A stretch of DNA of 64,000 nt from Panulirus ornatus (taxonomy: Eukaryota; Arthropoda; Malacostraca; Decapoda; Palinuridae): the NCBI RefSeq assembly GCF_036320965.1, contig NC_092225.1, forward strand, positions 81,015,113 through 81,079,112. Direction: 5' to 3'. The position numbers and the translations under genes are program-made. Numbering within the stretch: the stretch's first letter is position 1; the number at the start of each line of letters is the position of its first letter. A model generated the notes under the pieces. It was not told the DNA's origin. It was given only the letters and a program-made list of their open reading frames with translations, and searched no databases. Positions 25,489-37,671 of this stretch are shown here, piece by piece.

Positions 25489-26442
25489 TACTTTGTCGCT
25501 GTCTCCCGCGTTTGCGAGGTAGCGCAAGGAAACAGACGAAAGAAATGGCCCAACCCCCCCCCCATACACATGTACATACACACGTCCACACACGCAAATA
25601 TACATACCTACACAGCTTTCCATGGTTTACCCCAGACGCTTCACATGCCTTGCTTCAATCCACTGACAGCACGTCAACCCCTGTATACCACATGACTCCA
25701 ATTCACTCTATTTCTTGCCCTCCTTTCACCCTCCTGCATGTTCAGGCCCCGATCACACAAAATCTTTTTCACTCCATCTTTCCACCTCCAATTTGGTCTC
25801 CCTCTTCTCCTCGTTCCCTCCACCTCCGACACATATATCCTCTTGGTCAATCTTTCCTCACTCATTCTCTCCATGTGCCCAAACCATTTCAAAACACCCT
25901 CTTCTGCTCTCTCGACCACGCTCTTTTTATTTCCACACATCTCTCTCACCCTTACGTTACTTACTCGATCAAACCACCTCACACCACACATTGTCCTCAA
26001 ACATCTCATTTCCAGCACATCCATCCTCCTGCGCACATCTCTATCCATAGCCCACGCCTCGCAACCATACAGCATTGTTGGAACCACTATTCCCTCAAAC
26101 ATACCCATTTTTGCTTTCCGAGATAATGTTCTCGACTTCCACACATTTTTCAAGGCTCCCAAAATTTTCGCCCCCTCCCCCACCCTATGATCCACTTCCG
26201 CTTCCATGGTTCCATCCGCTGACAGATCCACTCCCAGATATCTAAAACACTTCACTTCCTCCAGTTTTTCTCCATTCAAACTCACCTCCCAATTGACTTG
26301 ACCCTCACCCCTACTGTACCTAATAACCTTGCTCTTATTCACATTTACTCTCAACTTTCTTCTTCCACACACTTTACCAAACTCAGTCACCAGCTTCTGC
26401 AGTTTCTCACATGAATCAGCCACCAGCGCTGTATCATCAGCG

Positions 26443-26450
<8 letters not shown>
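25466..26450 (-). mobile_element. RTE-A LINE, 3' half with tail, cut at FADD
   Basis: From 26450 down the frame opens with [20 protein letters not shown] and is intact to NRVNWSHVVYRG and stop at 25674. The 3' UTR and poly(T) follow to 25466. The 5' end is cut in the codons just before Phe of FADD, where a 26-base (TA)n begins. The coding sequence differs from the 22-23 kb copy by scattered substitutions only. The tail stem-loop is intact. Confidence 0.94.

Positions 26451-26475
<25 letters not shown>
26451..26475. repeat. short (TA)n bridge
   Basis: Twelve to thirteen TA units joining the LINE 5' end to a Penelope tail remnant. Confidence 0.9.
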
Positions 26476-26477
<2 letters not shown>

Positions 26478-26542
26478 TCCTATGAGTCCACGGGGACTCA
26501 TAGGAATATCTTGATTACGCGCAAAAATTGTGATCCTTTCCA
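26476..26542 (+). mobile_element. Penelope tail remnant with fold-back
   Basis: ggactcataggaatatcttg, attacgcgcaaaaattgtga and tcctttccaatat match the end of the tail repeat at 33715-33766. It is preceded by an inverted copy of its own start: 26477-26489 and 26494-26506 are perfect 13-base inverted arms around ACGG. Confidence 0.85.
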
Positions 26543-26543
26543 A

Positions 26544-26624
<81 letters not shown>
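26543..26624. repeat. (TA)n microsatellite
   Basis: About 40 TA units with one GTA variant. Confidence 0.95.
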
Positions 26625-26626
<2 letters not shown>

Positions 26627-27327
26627 GTTAAGAGAAAGAGAGTTCAACTGGCACTTCTTGCTCGGAGTTACACCGTGAGTAAAAAGCCACTTTTTGCGAG
26701 GTTGTATCATCAAGAAAGAACTCACTTCAAAGGCATTCACTTTCCCCTGTGTTCAAATATGAAAACGTCGTATGGAATTCCTTAATAAAGAACACACCAT
26801 CACCTAAGGAACAGTCATGTGTCTCTTCCATATAAAGGTCTGGCCAAACGGGTAGATCTTTGAAGGCAAGGATTCAAAAGTATGAATATTCCATAAGGAT
26901 ATCCTCAGAATCAAACACGATGTTCCAAAATGTAGATTATTCACATCCAATAAATTGTGGAGTCAGAAACTTGTTTATCTTGTTATATGACTTATAGAGA
27001 GGCTTAGTGTTGAATCCTCTCTGATCAAAGTTAACAGCATCATAAACCATGAATGAAGGACTGTATATATCAGACAACATCTTAGTGAAGTCTCTGTTGA
27101 GACGTGATGATAAAATCAAGAAAGCAATAGGTGACCTGACGTCCTTTACCAGGTAGGGGGACGGGTCACTTTACCGGTCTGGTCAGCTTCTGTGTTTCCC
27201 AGATCTATTGTTTCTTGTTTCCTCAGATGTGGTGTCGACTGGTTCTGTATATAATATCTTGTTCACATTAATTCTGTATCCTTAAAAAATGACTTGGAGC
27301 CTCTGTGTTTATTTCTCCAGCGAGTTC
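26625..27327. other. unassigned DNA
   Basis: A minus-strand open frame at 26937-27119 contains FTKMLSDIYSPSFMVYDAVN and FDQRGFNTKPLYKSYNKINK. I do not recognise it. Its position between Penelope-tail and TA tracts would suit an element internal part, but that is a guess. Confidence 0.3.
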
Positions 27328-27385
27328 ACACACACACACGCACACACACACACACACACATACACACACACATACACACACACAT

Positions 27386-27475
<90 letters not shown>
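27328..27475. repeat. (CA)n(TA)n compound microsatellite
   Basis: CA with CATA variants at 27328-27396, then TA at 27397-27475. Confidence 0.95.
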
Positions 27476-27477
<2 letters not shown>

Positions 27478-27499
27478 GATATCAAATGTTTGTTGTTTG

Positions 27500-27905
27500 T
27501 GCTTTTGTGAGTTTGTGTGTGTGCGTGTGTGCCTTTTTCATGGCCAAACCGTAGTACAAAGAGACCCACCAAGTTTTTGAGTGTATCTCAAAATGTCGAC
27601 AAGGCTTTGCGCGACACGCATGCTGGCTTGAAGGTCGCGTTCACGCCACCAAAGGCCATCCTCATTCTTGTGAATTCGCTGCCCTCATTCGCAGCAGGCG
27701 ACCTCAACAGCCTCAGATCATGTCGAAGGTACCTCATGACCAGAGGCAGGATGGGAGGGCTACTTGGATGTGGCCTTCAAGGGGCGTACAAAAAGGCCAC
27801 CTCTCTCAAGGTCCAGCCAGGGTCACTAGAGCTTCGTGGTACTCACATTCACCTCATAACTGATCACTCATTTCAGTTTGCTGTACACTCGGTCTTATGG
27901 GGTAT
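27500..27905 (+). repeat. dispersed repeat, copy 1
   Basis: The part ctcaacagcctcagatcatg, cgaaggtacctcatgaccag, gacaggatg and cttcaaggggcgtacaaaaa at 27703-27800 resembles ctagcagccttgaattatga, cccaggtgtctcatgatcaa and agacagggtacc at 30430-30482. The open frame here (27517-27909) is not a recognised protein. Confidence 0.5.
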
Positions 27906-27976
27906 TTGATAGCCGACAAAGGCCATTTTAATGGAAAAGTATTCAAAATAGTCCTTTTTTTTTACCCGTCCGTGTA

Positions 27977-27978
<2 letters not shown>

Positions 27979-28036
<58 letters not shown>
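27979..28036. repeat. (TA)n microsatellite
   Basis: About 29 TA units. A CT tract lies at 28267-28316. Confidence 0.95.
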
Positions 28037-28041
<5 letters not shown>

Positions 28042-28264
28042 TCTCGTCTGTTTAGCAAGTAAAGCATTTCACTAATCCCATTGTGATATCTTGGGTTAAA
28101 AAATTGCCATTTCACGGTTAAACATTAATGTCTTACCAGCAAAAAAAAAAAAAGAAAAAAGAAAAAAATAAGGAGAGAATAAAATATGACTCCATAATAG
28201 CCTGTAATTTCATTTTTCTTTTTTACGTCCAGCGACTGTAAAGGTTATTTTCCTAAACTTGCGG

Positions 28265-28266
<2 letters not shown>

Positions 28267-28316
<50 letters not shown>
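28267..28316. repeat. (CT)n microsatellite
   Basis: About 25 CT units. Confidence 0.95.
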
Positions 28317-28318
<2 letters not shown>

Positions 28319-28816
28319 CACACATCAAGTACAGGTTGTTGCCGTCGACACCACCCGCCCTTGACGACAACACATAAATCAAACTCCTGAGGAGTTCCAG
28401 AACGATATCTCATTGTGTTACACGAATGAAACATTTGCATTAAATTTCTCGTCCCGTCGATCCGTTACGAAAAATCCTGTGAGAGGGTGACAGGGCATGA
28501 ATTGTCTCAGACCTCCTCCAGTAAGACCATGTCTCATGATAGTCCAGGAATAATCTTACGACAGGGCGCTCCTCCCTGTCGTGCCACTGACGCTGGTATG
28601 ATCATCTCCCTGAAGATAACGTATCACCTGAGGTGTGTGTGGTCCCTCCTCTGCAGGTGTGGTCCTTCACCAGCTACGAACCTGTTGCTTTATATCAGGT
28701 GGTGAGCATCTGTGTGATTACTGTTCCTCTGACACCAGGAGAGAGAGGGTTTTCCACTCGTGTTACTCAGCCTCTTAACCTTGTATATATGTACCGTGTC
28801 TTCACACCTGTGTGTG

Positions 28817-28817
<1 letters not shown>
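28317..28817. other. unassigned DNA
   Basis: No recognised feature on either strand. Confidence 0.35.

Positions 28818-28863
<46 letters not shown>
28818..28863. repeat. (CA)n microsatellite
   Basis: About 23 CA units at the start of a LINE relic. Confidence 0.95.
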
Positions 28864-28865
<2 letters not shown>

Positions 28866-30215
28866 CAAAAGAATTAATTGGCTTGACAAGCCAAGGCTAT
28901 CGTCTCTCTTCTCTTAAGTTGATCAGCTTAAGCAATGGGGAGGCAGCACACCAGAGTAACGACCACTTTCCCAACGATTGCCACAACCAGCACCCCTAAC
29001 AACCTCATCTCCCCCGAGCACACGGGATGAACATCAGGGTAGCTTAGCGCTTTAAAGCCAACAAGAGGTCAGCCTCACCCATAGATCTCCCAGTGGAGGT
29101 ATACAAGGATTTCTTCCATGAATTAGCCCCGCCGCTAACAGCCATGATTAATGCTTTACTCAGACAGTCGAAGTGCCCCAACAGCTGGAAAGATAACGTA
29201 TGTCCCTCCACAACCTATATCAACCAACCCAGAGTCTCCTTAATGGCTTACACCTCGTAGCCATCACTCCAGTCCTCAGTTTAATTGGCCCTATGCTGAC
29301 CCTGTTGATTCAGTAGATCCTCAACAGTTAGGAAACCTGATGTCTACCACTCGCTGCCTCGTCAGCCTCCAAGACTTCATTTACCGCAACTTGGAGAAGC
29401 GCAAGACCTCGGAGGCACTCGCCTTCTTAGACCTCACTAAGGCTTTTGATTCAGTCAACCACAACATAATCATCATACACAGAGCCGTCGACCTGGGACA
29501 ACAGGAGAGTCTCGTAACATGGCTGGCGGACTTCCTGACCGGGCGACACCAAGCCGTCCGCTTTAGAGCAGCCACCTCCACCTCACTACCCCTGCCTTGC
29601 GGTGTCCCACAGACGACCAAGGTAGATCCACACTGCTCCCTCGTCAGTGACGCCCTGAGGGACGCCAACCACTGCTGGAAATACGTAGACGATTTGACCT
29701 TTAACATCACTACGAACAGCAGCTCTTCAGTACCATTCAGCACCACATCGTAATCTTCAGGCGTGGACTGCCAGGGTCGATGAAGTCACCAACAACTGCA
29801 CCAAGACTGTGATACACATCACTCTTATCACAGACAACATCCCGCCCACCTGACATCACGCTAGGCTCAAACGTCTCCGGGTAGTCAGAGACGTCAGACT
29901 TCTCGGTGTCTGTATATATGATGGTTTAAACTGGAAGTGTCATGTCTGCGCTATAAGCAAATTTTCCTCATACTGTCTGTACCTTCTCCGCCAACTGAGA
30001 TTACTCGGGGGTACCGCCATCTGAGCTCAGGAATGTCTATACCATCTTCATTCTACCTAAACTCACCTACGCCTCCCCAGCCTGGTCCTCCTCACTAAGA
30101 ACCAGACAAGAGACCAGTTAGAGTGACGGAAATGGCATGCAGAACCACCTTGGGCCCATTCTACACCGTCTCCAACCAATAACGGCAGTTTACTCTGCAG
30201 TTTAGCAATAAAGTG
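28866..30215 (+). pseudogene. LINE type D, RT region
   Basis: Peptides in order: KRINWLDKPRLSSLFSLKLI, LSNGEAAHQSNDHFPNDCHN, DLPVEVYKDFFHELAPPL and INALLRQSKCPNSWKDN (28870-29195); then one open frame 29340-29753 with CLVSLQDFIYRNLEKRKTSE, AFLDLTKAFDSVNHN (catalytic Asp about 29430), CGVPQ (about 29600) and KYVDDLTFN (Tyr-Val-Asp-Asp at 29682-29693). Later fragments give RNVYTIFILPKLTYASPAWS and ACRTTLGPFYTVSNQ near 30030-30180. The active-site Asp residues survive, but stops at 29240-29340 and 29753 and the frame changes break the element. The 5' and 3' ends both adjoin CA microsatellites. Jockey/CR1-like is inference from motif style. Confidence 0.85.

Positions 30216-30218
<3 letters not shown>

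Positions 30219-30298
<80 letters not shown>
30219..30298. repeat. (CA)n microsatellite
   Basis: About 40 CA units between a LINE relic and a short dispersed repeat. Confidence 0.97.
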
Positions 30299-30299
<1 letters not shown>

Positions 30300-30420
30300 A
30301 ACCTAAGCCAGGTACCCATTAATCGACTAACCCCGAGAAGAGGAAGAACTGCTCGGTAAGGTGTAGGCCGACTGCCGGGCTCAAGATTCGGACCCACACG
30401 AGTTCGTTGCGTTCACTCAT
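30299..30420 (-). repeat. dispersed repeat piece (same as 14.95-15.10 kb)
   Basis: On the minus strand it has gggttagtcgattaatgggt followed by acctggcttagg just before GT repeats, like the copy at 15040-15064. Confidence 0.5.
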
Positions 30421-30424
30421 AGTA

Positions 30425-30545
30425 GGCGACCTAGCAGCCTTGAATTATGACCCAGGTGTCTCATGATCAAAGACAGGGTACCAAAGCCTAGCCATAAAGG
30501 CCAACAGAGGTCACCTTTCAATGTTCAGACTTGCCACAGCTTGAT
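30425..30545 (+). repeat. dispersed repeat, copy 2
   Basis: Counterpart of 27703-27830 with shared words such as gtctcatgatcaaagacagg, and gccaacagaggtcacctttc in place of ggccacctctctcaagg. Confidence 0.45.
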
Positions 30546-30685
30546 GGAGCTCATTGAACTGATAAGTGACCCAAGATTTCACGTTGTAACTGTGGGCTTA
30601 AGTAGTCATCTGAAAGCCAATAGAGGCCACACTGATCATTATCGATGAAAGTAATTTTTCTCCGTGTATCACGGGGAAACTCAGC

Positions 30686-30708
<23 letters not shown>

Positions 30709-30736
<28 letters not shown>

Positions 30737-30962
30737 CATACGATTCGCCATTTCCCGCATTTGCGAGGTAGCATTAAGAACAGAGGACTGGGCCTTAGAG
30801 GGAAAATCCTCACCTGGCCCCCTTCTCTGTTCCTTCTTTTGGAAAATTAAAAAAAAACGAGAGGGGAGGATTTCCAGCCACCCGCTCCCTCCCCTTTTAG
30901 TCGCCTTCTACGACACGCAGGGAATACGTGGGAAGTATTCTTTCTCCCCTATCCCCAGGGAT
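30709..30962 (-). mobile_element. SINE-X, near full length
   Basis: Begins (on the plus strand) with the T-run that is its poly(A) end (30709-30736), then cgccatttcccgcatttgcg, aggtagcattaagaacagag, ctcacctggcccccttctct, a short A-rich centre, ccttttagtcgccttctacg and ends ctatccccagggata into (TA)n. It has the same layout as the + copy at 39336-39580. No ORF. The tail next to poly(A) is like RTE-A: 20 of 24 bases from gctacctcgcaaa onward agree. Confidence 0.88.
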
Positions 30963-31812
<850 letters not shown>

Positions 31813-33373
31813 CCATGAGTCATACATACATTAAATAACCTTACCAACCAGTCAACAATACAGTCACCCCCTTTTTTAATAAATTCCACTGCAATACCAT
31901 CCAAACCTGCTGCCTTGCCGGCTTTCATCTTCCGCAAAGCTTTCACTACCTCTTCTCTGTTTACCAAATCATTTTCCCTAACCCTCTCACTTTGCACACC
32001 ACCTCGACCAAAACACCCTATATCTGCCACTCTATCATCAAACACATTCAACAAACCTTCAAAATACTCACTCCATCTCCTTCTCACATCACTACTACTT
32101 GTTATCACCTCCCCATTTGCGCCCTTCACTGAAGTTCCCATTTGCTCCCTTGTCTTACGCACTTTATTTACCTCCTTCCAGAACATCTTTTTATTCTCCC
32201 TAAAATTTAATGATACTCTCTCACCCCAACTCTCATTTGCCCTTTTTTTCACCTCTTGCACCTTTCTCTTGACCTCCTGTCTCTTTCTTTTATACATCTC
32301 CCACTCAATTGCATTTTTTCCCTGCAAAAATCGTCCAAATGCCTCTCTCTTCTCTTTCACTAATACTCTTACTTCTTCATCCCACCACTCACTACCCTTT
32401 CTAATCAACCCACCTCCCACTCTTCTCATGCCACAAGCATCTTTTGCGCAGTCCATCACTGATTCCCTAAATACATCCCATTCCTCCCACACTCCCCTTA
32501 CTTCCATTGTTCTCACCTTTTTCCATTCTGTACTCAGTCTCTCCTGGTACTTCCTCACACAGGTCTCCTTCTCAAGCTCACTTACTCTCACCACCCTCTT
32601 CACCCCAACATTCACTCTTCTTTTCTGATAACCCATACAAATCTTCACCTTAGCCTCCACAAGATAATGATCAGACATCCCTCCAGTTGCACCTCTCAGC
32701 ACATTAACATCCAAAAGTCTCTCTTTCGCACGCCTGTCAATTAACACGTAATCCAATAACGCTCTCTGGCCATCTCTCCTACTTACATAAGTATACTTAT
32801 GTATATCTCGCTTTTTAAACCAGGTATTCCCAATCATCAGTCCTTTTTCAGCACATAAATCTACAAGCTCTTCACCATTTCCATTTACAACACTGAACAC
32901 CCCATGTATACCAATTATTCCCTCAACTGCCACATTACTCACCTTTGCATTCAAATCACCCATCACTATAACCCGGTCTCGTGCATCAAAACCACTAACA
33001 CACTCATTCAGCTGCTCCCAAAACACTTGCCTCTCTTGATCTTTCTTCTCATGCCCAGGTGCATATGCACCAATAATCACCCACCTCTCTCCATCAACTT
33101 TCAGTTTTACCCATATTAATCGAGAATTTACTTTCTTACACTCTATCACATACTCCCACAACTCCTGTTTCAGGAGTATTGCTACTCCTTCCCTTGCTCT
33201 TGTCCTCTCACTAACCCCTGACTTTACTCCCCAGACATTCCCAAACCACTCTTCCCCTTTACCCTTGAGCTTCGTTTCACTCAGAGCCAAAACATCCAGG
33301 TTCCTTTCCTCAAACATACTACCTATCTCTCCTTTTTTCACATCTTGGTTACATCCACACACATTTAGGCACC

Positions 33374-33378
<5 letters not shown>
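31813..33378 (-). mobile_element. RTE-A LINE, endonuclease to start of RT
   Basis: From 33378 down, one open frame of about 520 codons. It starts GCLNVCGCNQDVKKGEIG and has the APE-type endonuclease series: LALSETKLKG (Glu), GAYAPG, VIVMGDLNAKV (GDxN, about 32951-32962), LLDYVLIDRR and GGMSDHYLV (Ser-Asp-His, about 32669-32680). Then come the linker (SEWWDEEVRVLVKEKREAF, SWGERVSLNFRENKKMFW), [20 protein letters not shown] and [15 protein letters not shown], where it ends at 31813. This is the only complete endonuclease of the family in the window. Enzymatic role from family knowledge: nicks target DNA to prime reverse transcription. No 5' UTR is seen: the tract begins at (TA)n. Confidence 0.94.

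Positions 33379-33449
<71 letters not shown>
33379..33449. repeat. (TA)n tract at LINE 5' end
   Basis: About 35 TA units with one GTA. Confidence 0.95.
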
Positions 33450-33452
<3 letters not shown>

Positions 33453-33556
33453 CAACGAGCATTCATAAACTTATCATTTCATAAATTCTATCAACAATAA
33501 AGTTATCTAATTTGTTGATAAGATTTGTAAAATGATAAGTTTATGAATGCTCGTTG
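33453..33556. repeat. 104-bp hairpin: perfect 27-bp inverted repeat
   Basis: Arms at 33453-33479 and 33530-33556 are exact reverse complements. The 50-base spacer has a second imperfect inverted pair (tctatcaacaa / ttgttgataaga), so the whole could fold as one long stem. It lies directly upstream of a Penelope tail repeat and after a TA tract. A MITE-like or fold-back element or the inverted end of a Penelope copy are both possible. Confidence 0.85.
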
Positions 33557-33559
33557 TTG

Positions 33560-33760
33560 TATGTCTTGGACAATCGCATGTTTATCAAATGGCATCCTAG
33601 CTACGTCTCTTCGTTGTATATCAACTGACTTATATTTCTCTCTCGTGTCTCCCCTGATGATGTGATTATTACACGAAAGTGCACTTGGGAACTTTTCGTG
33701 TTTCATTTTCCCCCGTGGACTCATAGGAATATCTTGATCACGCGCAAAATTGTGATCCTT

Positions 33761-33766
<6 letters not shown>
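33560..33766 (+). mobile_element. Penelope-associated tail repeat
   Basis: Contains atgtttatcaaatggcatcc, tatatcaactgacttatatt, tctcccctgatgatgtgatt, attacacgaaagtgcacttg, cccccgtggactcatagg and attgtgatcctttccaatat, then (TA)n. The same module follows a GIY-YIG reading at 61.34-61.8 kb (minus strand), which is why I link it to Penelope-like elements. Confidence 0.82.

Positions 33767-33836
<70 letters not shown>
33767..33836. repeat. (TA)n tract after tail repeat
   Basis: About 35 TA units. Confidence 0.95.
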
Positions 33837-33841
<5 letters not shown>

Positions 33842-34060
33842 CATACATTCATGTAAGCAAGCAGAAAATTTTCTTTAATACACTGTTTGTTAAAGACCAA
33901 TGCATATTTAACACTTATCAGCTTTTTGTTGGTTTTCTCAGTTTTTATCACCACACGTTTTGCTTCATCAGATAAAAAAGTGAATTAAGTATCCTGCGAT
34001 TTACTTTTTTCACTTTATTCTTGAAATACTTCAGTCGTTTTGGACACACGAACACTGCCC

Positions 34061-34774
<714 letters not shown>

Positions 34775-34849
34775 GTACTCATGAGTATGTACGTACCTAT
34801 GACGAGATGCTCACGATGGTTAGGGTAGCGCTAAGTTAGCCCCCCACCT

Positions 34850-35960
34850 CACTTGTTAGATGGACAGGACTCTTCTTGCCTTGCCTTGCCTTGCCGCCCA
34901 CCTGCGATACTTGAAATGACCGATTCCTGTTTCATCTGGGACTGATTTCGACGGCATGTCAAGTTTTCTCTTAAACGTTTCAGCAGTCGTGTCATGAATG
35001 AATGGTCCATATTTCTCCTGGCAGGACACTGGCTCCAGCTTCCTAGTTGGGCTGACATATATATTTTTGTCTGATTTATCTACGGTGTGTTTGTCATGGT
35101 ATTCTTGTAGTCTCAACAACTCTGGATCTTCCCAGTCGAGAGATTATCACGTTTAACACATTTTCCTTTTTGACTATCAATTTGGCGTCATGCATAGATT
35201 ATCAGATATTGCTCTCTTGTTTCTACGCTACGTAGATGCAGATTTTTTTAGCCTTTCGTGGTAGTCTACACGTTCCATTCCCTCGATTCTGTTCGTGAAC
35301 TGCTTCTGAATTCTCTCTGATGCTTTTACTTGCTTCGTTGTTGACCATATAACACAGCAGTATCCAAGTGTGCTTCTTACGTTCGTGTTATTCAGCCCGT
35401 ATGTTCTCTGAGAGTTAGTTCCTCACATATGATGACACCCAAACCCTTGACATTTGTCCCACTTTCTATCACTCCCCCTCTTGGGCCTCTGTCTGGCACC
35501 ATTAATGAAACCTTCCTTGACCCATAATCTATTATTAGATATATCTTCATCAAATAGCGTCAGGTTCACTTTTTCCTACTTGTAGATTGTTGTCTAAGTC
35601 TTTTTGTATGGTCTTATGAACAGTTTCTGATCCAATAATTAAGCTTACTCTGGTGTCATCAGCAAAGCTCCTTACTGTTGATGTCTGACGTCATCATCAC
35701 AAAGAGCGCTGGGGTTAACACCGTCCCTGTGGTACCCCAGGTAGCACATCTTCCTCTTTTACTACTACTTTCAACTTTCTCTCGGGTAGAAACTCTTTCA
35801 TTCATCTTCCTGTCTTACCCTTAATGTTTTGTCTTGTTACTTTCTCTAGCAAAACCCTTTTTTGTTTTACTTTGTCCAGTGCTTTTGCAAAGCTATGTCC
35901 GTTCTTGTTCCCTGGATTAACCTTTCATTCATGTCATTGTAATGAGATAATTGGGTCTGT
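34850..35960 (-). pseudogene. LINE type E relic, RT to C-terminus
   Basis: Reading from about 35900 down: SFAKALDKVKQKRVLLEKVT and QNIKGKTGR, MKEFLPERKLKVVVKEEDVL, PGVPQGT (35730-35748), ALFVMMTSDIN, SFADDTRVSLIIGSETVHKT (FADD about 35655-35666), IQKDLDNNLQVGKSEP. After breaks come GYCCVIWSTTKQ, ERIQKQFTNRIEGMERVDYH and ERLKKS (35220-35365), and the terminal DTTAETFKRKLDMPSKSVPD (34950-34990). The whole order is that of a non-LTR RT with its C-terminus. The FADD is intact, but stops and shifts make it inactive. It converges on the type F relic at 36.2 kb. Confidence 0.82.
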
Positions 35961-36139
35961 GTACTATTCCTAGCACAAATACATATTATCTCTCCCGTAT
36001 GTAAGGATATGTGAAGAACTGAATGCAAGGCTCAAAAGTAGATCAAAAGTGGAAAAGATTATATACTCAGCACCAGTAAGATGGCGCGGGGAGGAGGACT
36101 TAGAATGCATTTGCATATCGAGGAAAGACATTCAGTAAA

Positions 36140-36830
36140 TACTCAAGGGTCGTGACGCATACAAGGCCTTGATAAGCCGGTTCAGATACTGCTCAAGATG
36201 TCATCATACCCATCGATGTGAAAGGAGTCCAGGAAGCAGCGTTGGTCCACAGAGCAATCTAACTGATAAGTGTAGTCTGTGTAAGGTACTGGAAAATGTA
36301 GTCGGAAAGCATATAGATGACATCCAGCTGAGGAGAAATTACCTAAGCGAGAGACAACATGGCTTCGTGGAAAAGAAGTCATGCGTAACGAGGCTCTTAA
36401 GATTTTTACGTGAGAGTGAGCTCTGTCTTGGACAAGAGAGAAGGCTAGGTGGATTGTTTATATCTGGACTGCCACAAATCACTTCACATTAAACTGCTCG
36501 GGAGACTTAAGAAGCTAGATCACCAGGTATGAATAAAGAAGAAATTCCTTCAGTGGAGTGAAGACTGCCTTCGTGGAAGGGAACAGAGGACGCGTGTCAG
36601 AGAAGTCTTTCCGAAGTGGGTGGAGGTCACAAGTCGAGTACCACAGGGTTCTATTTTGGAACCGTTAATCTTCTTGATTTGTGGAAATGACCAGCCAGAA
36701 GGTATGGACTCCTTTTATTTCTGCTTGCATTTGTTTGCAGATGATGCGCAGGTCATGAGGGAAGTGAAAAGTGAGGAGAATTGCATCAGTTTACAAGGGG
36801 ACCTAGACCAAGTATAAAAGTTGGGGTGAT
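36140..36830 (+). pseudogene. LINE type F relic, RT core
   Basis: Fragments in order: CKVLENVVGKHIDDIQLRRN and LSERQHGFVEKKSCVTRLL (36270-36400), VDCLYLDCHKS (about 36450-36485; catalytic Asp kept), LRGREQRTRV and EVTSRVPQGSILEPLIFLI (36570-36680), LHLFADDAQVMREVKSEENC and SLQGDLDQV (36727-36816). This is a typical non-LTR RT (SERQHGF, DCRKAFD, GVPQGS, FADDA). At least three frame changes are present. The sequence upstream from 36000 lacks a recognised motif. Confidence 0.82.
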
Positions 36831-37609
36831 ACATGGTTGATGAACTAGTGAACCAGTGACTCAGTGAGAGTTTCTCGAGGGACTTAGTGCCGGAGTTTCA
36901 CTTACCTAGTTTAAAAACCAAGACAGTGACATGTACTCCGACCCTCTGACCAGTGAACCAGTGACTCTTTGAAAATCTTCTTGAAAGTTTTGAAGGTTCG
37001 GAGGTGCGGCCTCGCTCTGTAAACACAATGACACTCACAGATACCATCACCAGTACGTTCCTCAACATGTCCATCCCCTGTCACCGAGACCTCATCACGC
37101 CCCATCATCCAATCGCTTTGAACCAACCAGTGCTCGTCCCATCTTTACCGTTGTAAATGACCTTATCAGTCCATGAACAAGTGCTCAGCTAAGCGAGCAA
37201 ATACCTTAATCATCTCCTTGTTATATGTATGTCAGTTACTATATTACTGGTAACTCAACCAACGTGAAAGTGTTCATGACTTGATATCTATCATTTAATA
37301 CATAATGTAAGTCAACCATAATGTTACTGCCATTCAACCTTTCATTACTTAAGGTTCAGCTAATCATCACATTGTGTGTGTTTATATTCAAACCCAAAGA
37401 CATTTCCCTGCCGAACCTCTTGTACTGTGTAGACATGGCCCGACTCATGTGTTTATCCTAAGCGTTGAAGTATCCCAACCCCCACCTCGATCTTAAGCTC
37501 ATCAGTGATTGATTAACAAGTTACCATTATGACTTACCAGTCCTGTCAGTTGTAAACTGCAGTCGAATGGATGCCTGAATTCAATAAATCGTTCATTATT
37601 CATAAATCT

Positions 37610-37613
<4 letters not shown>
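36831..37613. other. unassigned DNA
   Basis: No recognised feature. Words such as aaccagtgactc recur at 36851 and 36956, a weak local duplication. Confidence 0.35.

Positions 37614-37669
<56 letters not shown>
37614..37669. repeat. (CA)n microsatellite
   Basis: About 28 CA units. Confidence 0.96.
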
Positions 37670-37671
<2 letters not shown>

